Source of the DNA: Bombyx mori
Taxonomy: Eukaryota > Arthropoda > Insecta > Lepidoptera > Bombycidae
Length of the DNA: 64,000 bases
Direction: 5' to 3'
Assembly (NCBI RefSeq): GCF_030269925.1
Contig: NC_085121.1
Location: forward strand, 11,239,501 to 11,303,500
Position numbers and translations under genes: made by a program. Below are positions 12,301 through 22,870 of this stretch, in pieces. Within the stretch, counting starts at the first letter, position 1. Every line of letters starts with the position of its first letter. The notes under the pieces are model-generated. The model was given only the letters and a program-made list of their open reading frames with translations. It ran no database searches and had not been told where the DNA came from.

Positions 12301-15300
12301 ATGTTGCATTATAAATATGTATTTAATTGGATATGTACTAGGTAGCCACGTTAAATGTCGGGTCATTATTATTTTTAATGCCTAACAATAGTAAATACAT
12401 TATAATCTCTACATACCTGCCGACTAATTTTTATGGACCCTTCATTATTGTGTTTGTCCAACCACTCGAAGTAATGTAATAAACTTTTTAACTTGTTCCG
12501 TTGCGATTTTCTAAAAACAGATATTGTCAACTATTCATAAAATGTTATTACATATAAAACAAATATATATATAAACTATGAAATGCGATTCAATAATTAG
12601 ATTATTAATTTGAAATTTCCATAAGAAACAAATTTTTTTTTGGAGGTTTAAATTTTGAAATATCCGAAATCAGTACACTGTTCTTCTAATAAAACTTTAC
12701 AATTTTTGTAGTGGTTATAGATGCGCAAAGGATTTTGGACAATATTAACACATAGGTATTAAAAAGTCTTACCTGTGTAAATTCTTAAAAAAATGTGTAA
12801 AATTAAAGTCTTGTAATGTGGGATGAGTCTTGAGCGTTCTCTTCGGAAACGTGGAGAATAAGGCATGAGCGATTAGCGACGATACAAAGTTATAATCTAG
12901 TTCTGTAACGTCACCTGGAGAAAAATCAACACCTCTAGTTTAAATTTATTTAAGACTTATACTAGTTTATAAGTTATTATAATACGAAAACATACTCTTA
13001 AGATACTATGTAAAAACAAAGTTTCAATTTAATCGAACAAACAATCTTAATTAATAATTAAACTCCAATTGATCGTCTGATTACCATGGCTCAAGGACAT
13101 CGCGCAAGGCCAGGCGCACAGCGAAGCCACATAAATGTTTCATTAATTTAATTTAAAAAAAGTACATTTTTTTGATCATCATTTATGGTCACGTTTTTAT
13201 GTAATCATGTGTACAATCATTAGCACTAGTATTTCAGGAATAGATTTCTTCAATATTTTAAGCTGATATTTGCATGTACAGTACCGGAGGCAGTGATCCT
13301 TATTTTCTGCTAGAAAAGGGTAATCCTTCAAAGGAATTTAATTTTTTTGTATAACATAGTATATTTAGCAGTTACATCCATCGTAATGACGCTAAAATAG
13401 TCAATTATCAGGTAAACTTAGAAACATAAAACTCTAACTAAAACGCTTGAATGATTTGTACCTAAACTAAGGTCATATTATTAGTTTATAGTTCTATACT
13501 TACTTTGTTGTTGTAAGCTAAACATCAGTCCCTTTGGCGGGCGCCATCTTTTAAGGTGCAGTGCCCTATTCACCATAATCCTAACAGTATTGTCTAAGAA
13601 ATGCGACCGTTCTTCTTCGTTCATCTCCTCTTCGAGGAATTGCTCTAAGCCTTTCATTAGATCTGGATCCTTGATATCATCGTCCGGATCTATCCCGATA
13701 CTGTAATAAATCGATGTTTGAAATTAACTTTTTATAGATCGAATTGCTATTTTTTGCCATTAGGCAGATCGGCACATTTGATGCTCCTAGAGCTCATGCA
13801 CCACAATATGTTGGCTGACGACATCCATCTATATAATATTAGGTACGTCTTAATTGTATGTAATGTAACAGATGTCCCATCTTTCGAACCGAAATATAGG
13901 ACTACTTCGGCAGAAATAAGCAGCGGGTTGATTAAAAAAAGGTAAAATCTAAAATGGCTTTTCTGTTCACCGAAATTGATCATTGACCTTGAATTACTTC
14001 TTCATAAGTCGGGTTCCAATTCTGAGGGCAGTAAGCATGTCACGGCGACATTTCAGAATTAAACGGGTTATCATTATAATTGAACCATTGAATCGATAAT
14101 TGAGGAGTTCACTAGTTTCTAACTCACGTCGTGACAAATCGCATACAATACTAGCATAATAAAATATTTGCACGAAATTTCGTGTCTGTGCTATTGAACA
14201 GCTGTTCCTCTATAAGAATCTAATACTGGATGTCGGTTTAATTCATGCCTGTCATACAAATGTACTGCCAAACTGAACCAGCATTAAAAAATTACACACT
14301 AGGTTAAAAAAACGTAGTCCTCATTTAGCTTGCCAGATTTGAATTAAACAAACTTACAATACTCATACATAAAAATATTTCAAGCATTCTAAACGTTTAT
14401 GAAACGCTCCACGCGCCCATGCTCAACAGTCATAAAGTATATTGTTTACAGAATATTGATTTTTTTAAATTATGTATTGATTGATTAAGCATGCAATCAA
14501 AAATAATAGGGGTATGAAATTGCCGTTTTATTGTAATAGGTACTTCGAATTGACATAGAATCTTCATGGTTTGAGATTTTTTAGTGAATTTTTTTTTCAA
14601 AAGTTCCCTATGAGTTTCTTCTTTTAAAAAATGTGCAACATTCGATTATCGACTTTCAGCTGTTTTTTTTTATTCAGCTTAAATAAGAAAAATGGATTCT
14701 TCGAAAATTCGAGTGACTTTTGAATACGAGTTCCGACGGGGAACTAACGTTGCAGAAAATATCAATGTTGCGTTTGGAAAAAGCACTGCTAATGAACGCA
14801 CAGTGCCATTTTGGTTTAAACGCTTTCGTGATGGAAATTTTGATTTGAAGAACGAACCACGTGGAAGACCGCCCGCCCACACATGTGAATAACAATGAAT
14901 TGAAAGAAATGGTGGAAGCCGATCCGAGCTAAACTACCCAGGAATTAGCGGCATGGTTTAACGTTACCTTACCAACAATATTGACTCATTTGCGTCAAAT
15001 CAATAAAATAAAAAAATATGAAAAATGGGTGCCTCATGATTTGACCGATCTGCAGAAAGAAACGCGTGTTGACTTGTTGAATCGATACAGAAATGAAGGA
15101 ATATTGGATCGAATTGTGATATGTGATGAAAAGTGGATTCCTTACGATAACCGTAAGCGAAAAATGCAATGGCTGGTCTCAGCATGGTGTTATTCATTAT
15201 GCATGAAATTATGATGGAACTATGGAGTTCTTTCGTCCTTTTTTATTTCTCAATCTTATTATTATAACTTTCAGCGCCTTTTTTAAATTTACCCGGTTGC

Positions 15301-15650
15301 TACTGTAATGCCACCCTTATTTAGCAGATTTTAACGGACACTACACACAGAGACGGTTTTCCTTACCTCTACCCTCCATAGCTGGAACTAATCAATACGT
15401 AGATGTATGTATAGAATCTTTCAAGTGATGGGAAATGTCAGTTGTCATAATTGTTAGTAATTCCTATCGTTTAATAAATTCAGGAATGTTAAAAAAATTA
15501 AGAAATATAGCAACTTACTTGCACATGTCGTGTATTTTCAACATGCTTGCTGTTAGCTTAGTTGGCGAAGAAGCTACCAGAAGATGTTTGAGATGTCGTT
15601 GAACAGACGTCCACCAGGGTAGGTCGCAAGGCAGCATTACAAGCGCCATT
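344..15650 (-). CDS. PARG-like protein with catalytic residues lost (probable pseudoenzyme), 15 exons
   Basis: Exons in transcript order: 15649-15519, 13700-13504, 12914-12773, 12510-12417, 11437-11258, 9902-9738, 9088-8923, 8334-8191, 7508-7293, 6360-6126, 4884-4765, 4073-3872, 3516-3277, 2075-1887, 514-344. All 15 join in phase (2592 nt, 863 residues plus stop). The order of PARG landmarks is preserved: SLIAHALFSTFP, LLHYFEWL, SRIGGNILIDGESQES, MMPELL, VLRELNK, PVATGNWGCG, ALIYYTFGNE, DRKWTVGQL. Canonical PARG removes poly(ADP-ribose) chains in nucleus and cytoplasm. Here the GGG-x8-QEE signature reads GGN...QES (Ser250 replaces the catalytic Glu), DFAN reads CFAT, the ADP-ribose-stacking loop after GNWGCG is rewritten, and about 400 acidic/Ser-rich residues (roughly 345-750) sit between ELNK and GNWGCG. 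The first exon could be preceded by another, because an AG also precedes its ATG. The intact frame argues against a pseudogene. Confidence 0.85.
697..974. mobile_element. MITE-like element with ~43-bp inverted ends
   Basis: The left end (697-739) and right end (931-974) are near-identical inverted repeats sharing CTATTATCAAAGGCGGCAAT. The interior has no coding potential. It lies in the last intron of the PARG-like gene. No clear target duplication is seen, so the superfamily is undecided. Confidence 0.65.
2100..3276. other. Intron of the PARG-like gene
   Basis: This is the interval between exons 13 and 14. It holds a degraded Bm1 fragment near 2790-2860 (minus sense). A 70-residue plus-strand frame at 2403-2615 has no recognisable features. 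Nothing else stands out. Confidence 0.5.
4099..4316 (-). mobile_element. Non-autonomous Helitron-like element (copy 1)
   Basis: Read on the minus strand it begins TCTATA and ends with a GC-rich GCGAAGCGGCCGAGTACGG segment followed by CTAG, the TC...CTRR pattern of Helitrons. It is the same family as the copies at 36488 and 49668. Its 3' end lies 26 bp from the splice acceptor of the PARG-like exon 4073-3872. Confidence 0.7.
4962..5393 (+). mobile_element. Bm1-type SINE, full length with tRNA-like head
   Basis: The tRNA-like head carries A-box-like TGGCCTAAAGGATAAG and B-box-like AGTTCGAATCC. It is followed by the Bm1 body (ACTGGTGGTAAGACC, TTTCTGCCGT, GGTGGGTGGCGCATTT) and an AATAAA-rich tail. 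It lies in the intron between the PARG-like exons 6360-6126 and 4884-4765. It is not a functional tRNA gene. Confidence 0.9.
5395..5660. repeat. Dispersed repeat family with AATCTACCACCGGATCGG signature
   Basis: It abuts the preceding SINE. It contains AATCTACCACCGGATCGG and GATCCGGCGAGAAACTCAGT. Relatives are at 19965-20130, 38700-38815 (partial) and 63400-63600 (inverted). The element class is unknown; it is probably a retroelement end. Confidence 0.6.
5984..6105. repeat. Dispersed repeat fragment (ATGGACGTCCATTGCTGCAC...)
   Basis: A GC-richer block in an otherwise AT-rich intron. A shorter relative (CATCCACTACTGGACATAGG) occurs at 15845-15885. It is probably a retroelement remnant. Confidence 0.45.
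6430..6670 (-). mobile_element. Non-LTR retrotransposon fragment (RT C-terminal end)
   Basis: On the minus strand it reads a Gly/Arg-rich segment (RGGRGRPKKTWMECVNDDM) typical of the end of RTE/CR1-like reverse transcriptase reading frames. It is a short relic in an intron of the PARG-like gene. Confidence 0.6.
7037..7150 (+). mobile_element. 3' end of the abundant non-LTR element
   Basis: Contains GCAGCCGCTTGGCTCTGCCC, GACGTCCATGAGCGACGG and an AATAAAAAAA tail. This is the same 3' end as at 56120-56260, degraded. Confidence 0.65.
7739..8108 (+). mobile_element. Non-autonomous Helitron
   Basis: Starts TCTTATATATAAAATTCTCG and ends GCCGGGTCAGCTAG preceded by a short hairpin (AACGTTTGCCGG). 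It sits between host A and T as Helitrons do. About 370 bp, in the intron between the PARG-like exons 8334-8191 and 7508-7293. Confidence 0.8.
8573..8716. repeat. AT-rich fold-back element
   Basis: The left arm (8573-8609) and right arm (8680-8716) are imperfect inverted repeats around ATACGCTTTTAT...AACTAAAAAA. It is probably an AT-rich MITE in an intron. Confidence 0.5.
9291..9528 (+). mobile_element. Bm1-type SINE, headless
   Basis: Body of Bm1 from TAATTACTGGTGGTAGGACG to an AATAAAAAA tail, 5'-truncated. It is intronic in the PARG-like gene. Confidence 0.85.
10596..11231. repeat. Lepidopteran dispersed repeat (CTAGCTTTTGCCCGCGACTT...)
   Basis: A long repeat beginning CTAGCTTTTGCCCGCGACTT and ending GCGACTTTGTTTTATACTAT. 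It has no intact frame. It stops about 27 bp from the splice donor of the PARG-like exon 11437-11258. Class not resolved. Confidence 0.55.
12020..12137 (-). mobile_element. 3' end of the abundant non-LTR element
   Basis: TTTTTTTATTG followed by GGCAGACGAGCATACGGCCC, CACCTGATGG and GCCAGGGGCAGAGCCAAG. This is the inverse of the 56120-56260 sequence. It is a 5'-truncated insertion in an intron. Confidence 0.8.
14650..15215 (+). pseudogene. Decayed mariner transposase
   Basis: An N-terminal helix-turn-helix region (VPFWFKRFRDGNFDLKNEPR at 14812-14871) is followed in another frame by WVPHDLTDLQKETRVDLLNR and by a segment containing the CDEKW catalytic motif. At least one frameshift near 14885 and a nonsense codon near 14931 separate the parts. 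The second half of the catalytic domain is missing. It lies upstream of the PARG-like exon 13700-13504, inside the first intron. Not active. Confidence 0.85.
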
Positions 15651-17355
15651 CTAGACAATTTGATTAGTTTCATGATTTAAAAATCCCATGCTAAAAGTTC
15701 GCGTGTACAAGTTAACAAGATATAAATTGTCATTTAAGTTAAGTTCGTGCTTCTTTGTCTTAGGTAATAATTCAATAGAATAACAACTTGATCTTGTTAT
15801 CGAATAAAATGAACATAAAGTTTGCTATTCTATTCTATTCTATCACCCCACCGACATCCACTACTGGACATAGGCTTCCCCTAAGAGCTCTATAGCCTCT
15901 AATTAAAACGGCGTAGATCGGATTTAAGAGACTTTGAGATCTGTCTGTTGAGATTGGCGGTTGACGATATCTTCACGAATCTTCTGAAGACTGCATAATA
16001 TTCCCGCGACGTTCTTCCATGAGATTGAGAGCAGGGTCTGAGAGTTTTTTGGTTCTGTTTGTACGACAGGTTCTAAAAAACTTGGAACGGATGGTATGGA
16101 CAGCATTCACAAATCCGTCATTGTAATCGTCCACGGAGCCTCCTAGGTAATCGAAATGGTTTTAAAGTTCGAGCTCAAAATTTGAAAGCTTATGACTACT
16201 ACAAAAACTTAAAAAAAAGAACTTGTAAAAACCAAGAAAAAAGTCTAATATAACTTCTGTGCTGCTGAGGATCGAGCTTATTTGTAGACTATCGTCAACA
16301 GAAAGGTATTTATGGAGGAATTACAACATTAAGGAGAACAAAACAAGTTGGAGACAGAAAAGGTTTAATAAGAAGAAACACTTCTCTGTTTGTCTACGAA
16401 TCTGGTTTTAATTTTGACCACTGTCAGTCCTTAACCGCCGCCGCCACCTTTCCTTTTAGGAGTAATGTCCCGCATGAAGGTTGTACCCTTGGGTGAATAG
16501 TACAGAATAAAATTACGCAAAGACCAGTTTGGTAGATCGTGTGTAAACGACTCAAAAACGCTGGATGAGCAAATGGGGATTTAAAAAATTCGTTGAAGTT
16601 TCAAACATTGATTATTTGATCGATTAGTTCAGTTTATTTATTTTATTTTCATTAAGTTCACTCAATATTGAAAAAGCTTCTTTTACAAGTCTCGTGGATT
16701 ATCTATGGCTGTATGGGCATATTACATTTGCCTGTGTAATGGACGCAAAAATCATTCTCGATTGCTTTGAGCGTTTATACTGTTTCTTATTTCAGGAAGA
16801 AATTATAAAGGACTTGGCTTCGGTCTTAATGAAATTTTTATTTCAGGATATAATATAAATCATATAAGACCTGGTTTCGACTTTTTGAAAATTTATTTCA
16901 GAAATTATATAGAACAGACAAGGCTGTATGAGCTTAGATCCCCTTGCCTTTCCTAATAAGGAAAAATTGTACCAAAAAAAAAACAATTTTCTTTTTATTT
17001 ACCTAAAAGTACTTTAGGTTTCGATCGTTCGTAAAATATCGGAAATTCATACCACTGGATATTAATGTTATTCAGTCTTACTAAATTTGGCATAAATTTA
17101 TTAAGATATCAACTATCTTGAGATAACTCCGAATTTCATATGATAATGTCATTCTATTTCTTATCTTATAATGAATATTTTCAAGTGTTTCATACAGATA
17201 ACTCGAACATGATGTTTAAATATTGTATAAATCAATACGAACGGTGACATCAATAAACAAGGTCGTATTTTAATCGGCGCGCTATTGCATGACAAAAAGT
17301 CTTCGCGCAGTGAGTCGAGCGATACTCTGTTCAGAGTGCAAAGTACACATTTAAA
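15651..17355. promoter_or_regulatory. Divergent interval between the PARG-like gene and AK3
   Basis: About 1.7 kb separates the two outward-facing start codons, so both promoters are expected here. It contains a repeat fragment at 15830-15890 and an unremarkable minus-strand frame at 15924-16106. The 60 bp before the AK3 ATG (GCGCAGTGAGTCGAGCGA) are GC-richer, as for a short 5' UTR. No TATA box is evident at a fixed distance. Confidence 0.4.
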
Positions 17356-18009
17356 ATGTCTGTGAAATCTAAGCTACTGAAAGCATTGATTTTAGGCGCT
17401 CCAGCATCCGGAAAAGGAACTATATCGTCTCGTATAGTGAAAAAATACAATATTGAGCATGTGTCTAGTGGAGATAAGCTCAGGGACCACATAGCAAAAC
17501 AAACAGAACTGGGCAAAGAGGTTAAAGCATACCTTGACGAAGGAAAACTTGTACCTGATGATTTAATGATTAAATTCATGATAAAGGAATTGAAGGAAGT
17601 CAACAACAAACCATGGCTCTTAGATGGATTTCCGAGAACAGTAGAACAAGCTAATGCTCTATGGAAAGTTCAGCCTGTGGATGTGGTACTTAATCTTGTA
17701 GTGCCATTTGATGTGATTATAGATCGGGTGAAAAGTAGATGGGTGCATTTACCTTCAGGACGGGTGTACAACATTGGGTTCAACACACCTAAACAAGAAG
17801 GTAAGGATGATGTGACAGGAGAACCTCTAGTACAGCGACCTGATGATAAACCCGAAGCCGTAAAGAAGAGGCTAGAAATATACGAAAATATAACCAGACC
17901 TGTTATTGAGTTTTACAAGCAAAAGGGTATCCTAAAAGAATTTGAAGGGCGCACATCAGATGAAATATGGCCAAAAGTCACAAAATATTTAGATCCAATT
18001 TTTAAATAA
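17356..18009 (+). CDS. Ak3: Adenylate kinase 3 (GTP:AMP phosphotransferase)
   Basis: 217 residues, complete and intronless. AK3 transfers phosphate from GTP to AMP in the mitochondrial matrix, recycling GTP made by the Krebs cycle. The P-loop GAPASGKGT lies at residues 14-22. The AMP-binding region includes HVSSGDKLRD and LLDGFPRT. The LID contains RWVHLPSGRVYNIGFN and DDVTGEPLVQRPDDKPE; this short LID without four zinc-binding cysteines, and the RVYNI signature, mark AK2/AK3-type enzymes, with AK3 the closest in sequence and length (about 220-227 residues). The start codon is the only ATG upstream of the P-loop in frame. The stop overlaps an AATAAA. A retrocopy origin is possible given the lack of introns, but there is no poly-A relic. 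Confidence 0.93.
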   Translation: MSVKSKLLKALILGAPASGKGTISSRIVKKYNIEHVSSGDKLRDHIAKQTELGKEVKAYLDEGKLVPDDLMIKFMIKELKEVNNKPWLLDGFPRTVEQANALWKVQPVDVVLNLVVPFDVIIDRVKSRWVHLPSGRVYNIGFNTPKQEGKDDVTGEPLVQRPDDKPEAVKKRLEIYENITRPVIEFYKQKGILKEFEGRTSDEIWPKVTKYLDPIFK

Positions 18010-18505
18010 ATAGTCTTATTAGCTTATAAGTTATTAAAGTGGTGCTAAATTTTTATAAATGTTTTACAATTATACTAGTTCAATATGCACATATTATACA
18101 ATTTTAAATATTTAAATACATACTGTGGATGTCTTTTTCCATTATACTTTTATTCATAATGTAACAATTTCTGAAATTATGTGATATTTATTTCAATGAA
18201 ATCTAGCGCACAAAAAACCCAAATTCAACAGAATTTTTCTTTCTTCGTTAAAGATGATATTGAAAACAAACACGAGTTTATACCAAGCCAAAGAAGAATA
18301 AGATGGAACCAAATATATTGATTTATATTGTTGATTTAAATCTAAGTAATATAAAAGTATAGCTTCAAGTAGACAGTCTTCTGTTGTAGAATTTATAACT
18401 GATGTACTTATAGTAGAAATTAGGATTTAGTCACGGTTTTAGTCAAAGCAGTAATGCTTGAAAATAACTTCGTAGTAATCTTATATTAAGACTGCTGGTC
18501 TGGCA

Positions 18506-18584
18506 AGTCCCTCTATCTTTCTCTAATGCAATTAGAGTCCCTCTATCTCTCTCTCTAATTGCATTAGAGAAAGATAGAGGGACT
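18506..18584. repeat. Perfect 32-bp inverted repeat with 15-nt loop
   Basis: The left arm 18506-18537 and right arm 18553-18584 are exact reverse complements (AGTCCCTCTATCTTTCTCTA...). The loop (18538-18552) repeats part of the arm (TCCCTCTATCTCTCT). Confidence 0.95.
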
Positions 18585-19964
18585 ATGTTAAAAGATAGTG
18601 AATAATTCATGATGCTTAAGGTAGTTTATGGAGTTTGATTATCATGGGCATGCATATCTCATATTCATCTAAAGTCATAGTTCTTTCTTACATTCTTTAT
18701 TCCATTTTACAATTTTTGATGTTTTTAAAAATTCTTTTCAAGCCACGTCTGTCTGAAATTGTAAATTACGAAAAAACAAAACAGAAGTTATACAGTGCTT
18801 AATGAGGTCCAATGATTTTTACATTTGTGTTTTGTATTGATATGAAATATTGTCATGAAATTTCTTAAATAGGCTAATTAATTTTTATTGAACATCTTGT
18901 CTACTGCCTACTTGTAATGTAAAATGCAGGGATTTACTCTGAGTTTTATGTAGATTTTTGGGAAGAATCTGATAATGCACAATTTGTTTTCTTATACACC
19001 ATTCAGTCGAAAAACACAACCTCACCCTTCATTCCCACCAAAAGCTCTGCATTAGTCTGATTATTGAAAATGAACAAACAATGTACTTACTTAGTTACCA
19101 ATGTTACTTAAATAAATAATTATTTTGATTAAATATAAGTTCATTGTTTTCTGGTTGGTAAAGAGGATTGTTTTTTAAATTAAAATTATTTTTCCTTTAT
19201 AATCATGGTTTACTTATATTCATTTTTTCAATAAACCCTTATTACCAATACATAAAATAAAATAGTACATACAGGTTTGTCAGTACCGTGAGAAAATTAA
19301 TAAAAATACATTATAGGTAGAATTTATACCAAATTCAGAATTATGTTCTCTGCTGTTTGTTAGCGCACTTCTTCGAAATTACGGAGTGGATTTTCATGTA
19401 ATTTTCATCAATAGACTGGTACTAATTTGATTCAGAATATAAAATGGGGTTTGTTTCACTAAAATTTACTTTTATATTGTAAAGTATTAAAAATTACGTA
19501 AAATAAATAATATTATGTACAAAAGTAACTGTTTTACGTTTCACGCTCAAACCAATAACCGATTTTGATGATAATCGGTTTCTAAATAGTTTGAACTCTG
19601 GGGTAAATGTTTCATAACATTTCTGGATATGGGTCTCCGCTCCCGGCTCCAATCGTTATTTAAATAAATATTAAAAACGTTTAGATTTATAGGTCAATTT
19701 GATGACTACGCAAGATATACCTAGGTAGGGGCAAAATAAAGCATCTTCGACTTCAACTAAGATACCCTTTGAATGATTTTATTCTTTATAACATGTTAGT
19801 CATTTGGATTTTACGTTATTGTAAATATCTTAACAAATCTCTTAATGGCTTAGTTAATTTTGTCCACCGGCTGCTTGGGTCCGCTATTGCTAGTATGACA
19901 TTGTATATACCGAATTGTACGTGATTCTAGCGGGTACCTGTCGTCTAGGTAAAGATACAATAAT

Positions 19965-20130
19965 GGGAAAGAAGGTGTAGGTGAGCTCACAGGCTTAACT
20001 GTAGAGAGTTTGCTAAGACTAGCTCTAGCAAAAGTAGTGCTTCGTTGAATCTACCACCGGATCGGTATCGCGACATACTGAGAAAATCCGGCGAGAAACT
20101 CGGTCAGTTGTGTCTATGGGTTAGTTTGTG
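19965..20130. repeat. Dispersed repeat family with AATCTACCACCGGATCGG signature
   Basis: Same family as 5395-5660: GAATCTACCACCGGATCGG and AATCCGGCGAGAAACTCGGT are shared. Intergenic. Confidence 0.6.
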
Positions 20131-20989
20131 GAACTCTTCGTTGTAATCGAAGAGTTCGACGAAGACGGTGACCGGTGCTTATAGAAACGATCTTATCAAA
20201 ATGTACGTTTCACTTCTTCAGGGACGAATCGTTTAAAGTACAAAAAACATGAAATTAGTTTATTCTTTATTGCGATTTGTTTATTTTGAATTGAAAACAA
20301 TGCATAGGTTAAAAAAAAACATAGTGAATATACATACATTCAAAAAAATATGTTCACGTTGTGGCAATTTAGCGTAGACTTAATTAAATAAATAATTTAA
20401 AAAAAACGTACACTTATGTGCCAATGTCCCTGAACAGGTTAACCTGGGTGGCGAGGACTACTTCCATCAACTGTTGATAATTCAATAAACAACGATTGGA
20501 AAGTATTGAAATTATTTTAAAACTTAAAATGCAGTAATATTTTTTATCCCTCCAATTGTTCAACTAAAGTAAGATTTTACAAAGTAGAATTCGGAAGTTA
20601 CTGGATTGAATAGTTGGTCGTATGAATAAGCGTCCAAGGCGTTTTAGTGACAGGTAGGGCTAACTGGCACGTGGTATTGCACGTGCAATTTATGTTTCGA
20701 ACTTTGACAATCCAGCAACTGAGTTGAATTTGGTCATTATGCAACAGGAGCAATTGCTGAAAATGTCAATTATTATATGTTCAAAACCGTCATTTTTTTC
20801 TGCTCATGGTATCTTACATTATGTATTTCAGAAAAACTCAAATCACATCGCACGCATCACGTTCACTAGAACATATGACTCTTTATGATCACATTATTTT
20901 TTTTACGTTTCAAAGGATTGCGCACTTGTCTCGATGCAAGCTTATGTATTTAGAAACGTTTATTGGAAGAGACGGTTCGGGCGGAAAGG

Positions 20990-21051
20990 CCTTAACTAGG
21001 TACTAAGTAGTCAGTTACTTAGAATCCTTAACTAGGTACTTAGTAGTCAGT
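20990..21051. repeat. 26-bp direct repeat, 36 bp apart
   Basis: CCTTAACTAGGTACT(A/T)AGTAGTCAGT occurs at 20990-21015 and 21026-21051 with one mismatch. Confidence 0.9.
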
Positions 21052-22679
21052 GTTTTGATGAAATACCTCAGACTGATACCAACGTGAACAGTGCTATTAT
21101 AGCTGTATTCAACTAGATTATATTTGAAGCCTGTTATTCGCAGTGAAAAAATAAAAAAAGAACATGTAGGTATTTGCTTGAAAATATGCTTGAGTATGCA
21201 AAAAGTAGGTACATATACTTTGTTTTATTTTTTTGCGCATTGTACAGAAATATCAAATCTAGATTATAACAAATTGTTAAGTTGTTATGTGTAAAAAAGC
21301 CTTACTCAACGGTGAACGAAATGAGTTAGGTACCTATTCCTTTTTTTATTAGAGATATCTAGTAGTTACTCTAAGAATCCTGGTATTTTTGGTAACCATA
21401 ACAAGAGTTATCAACTCATTACCAATTAATGCCTCGCTGCGCTCATCGTCACATCATTATAGATAAGTACCTCTGAATTGCCAATGATATTGTTTGTTTA
21501 CGTTCGGTTATCGCTAAAATTATGTAAATACTATTATCTAGAATAATGCTTTGTAGAGATTTGAGAATTAAATTGAATTCTCTATATGTTCCTTGTTTAT
21601 TAAAACGAGATTTATATTACCGCTTTACGTTATAGAAATAGCAATTATATGATAAAAATATACTTTTCTGTCCCAGTAGATTTCCCTGAATGTTCTCCAT
21701 TGACAGATTCTCGGCAGCCAGATCAACGAAAACTTCTTGAAATAATACAATAACTTCTCGAACATTTTAGTGTCGTCTTAGACTTTCATCAAAATTATAG
21801 TTATGAACGCGCATTATTTAATTATACGTTACCTTATGTAGATATGATGCTTCCTGGTTTCAGGCACAAAATTTACAAGCACTAAACACCATAAGTCACT
21901 GTCGCGTCGCGACTACAGACTTTTTCTTACGCACTTTTTTCATTGTCTACTCATTCGGATTCTAGTGATGTTCCTTTTCATGTAAAATATCTTATTGCTT
22001 TCCTATAAGACAGAAATAGTGTAGGGAGTAAGAAAGCGGGCCGGCCGCAGCGAACAAGACTCGAGCACGCAAACCCCAGTTATTTTTAGCGGCCTTCGTG
22101 CATCGTCGCTGAAATTAGAATGTAAATAAAAAGTTTAGTCCAACACGTTGCGTAGGCCTCAAAATTTGTTCCTTAAAGGTTGTAAGGATTCAATCACGTT
22201 TTAAACCGATTAGAATTTGATTGTGCCGGGAACCAAATCCGGATATAGACATAGTCATAGGACGCGTTTCACGGTCGTTCGACCTAGGTTACGTCGGCTT
22301 ATTTATAGGATCGTGGACCTGATTTGATTAGCTTTATAAAAAACCCGTACATATTTTGCTACATAGTTTCTGACTGACCAGGTAAAATGAAATATTTTAC
22401 GAATTTAAAAGCTGAGTAATAAAATCTCGGCATGATTTGAACAGAACGTACATACAGAACAAATTATAAGAATTGAAGTAGGTACCTTCAAGTGAGTTGT
22501 CTTGATATTCAAAACAATGTAGTACGAAAGTGGATATTAATGCACAAAACTTTGGAAATCTCGTTACACTCAATCAAGACTTTATATATATGCAATTAAA
22601 CTTAATTTATTTACAAAAAAACCTTTTTCTAAGTTATTTAGACGTCCTGTAGGTATAATGTGATCGGCGATAACTTAAT

Positions 22680-22870
22680 AGGGAGAGCTAACGCGTCGAC
22701 TCGCGTCGACTGGTAAGGTTGTACTGACGCCGTCGAGCCGACTTTCACTGGGGGGTGAGTACCCTTGTGCTGGCGGCTGTCGCACCTTCCACCCTCGCGG
22801 TGACGTCACTCGACGCGTCATGACCCGCGACGCCGTACGCTCGCTACCCATTCCCCGCACTCCGCTCCCT
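22680..22870. promoter_or_regulatory. GC-rich, CpG-dense island with a CRE-like TGACGTCA
   Basis: This stands out from AT-rich flanks by base composition and CpG density. It includes a full TGACGTCA palindrome at 22801-22808 and a donor-like GGG|GTGAGT at about 22755. It could be a promoter or untranslated first exon of an unseen transcript. No supported reading frame. Confidence 0.35.

Larger units (their letters stand above)
18010..22670. other. Intergenic, AT-rich
   Basis: No gene found on either strand. Contents: 3' flank of AK3, the 18506-18584 hairpin, a repeat copy at 19965-20130, a short direct repeat at 20990-21051, and otherwise unremarkable AT-rich DNA. Confidence 0.6.

Noticed and set aside
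22675..22860. Minus-strand Arg/Ser/Pro-rich ORF
   Set aside because: An open frame expected by chance in GC-rich DNA; composition explains the residues.
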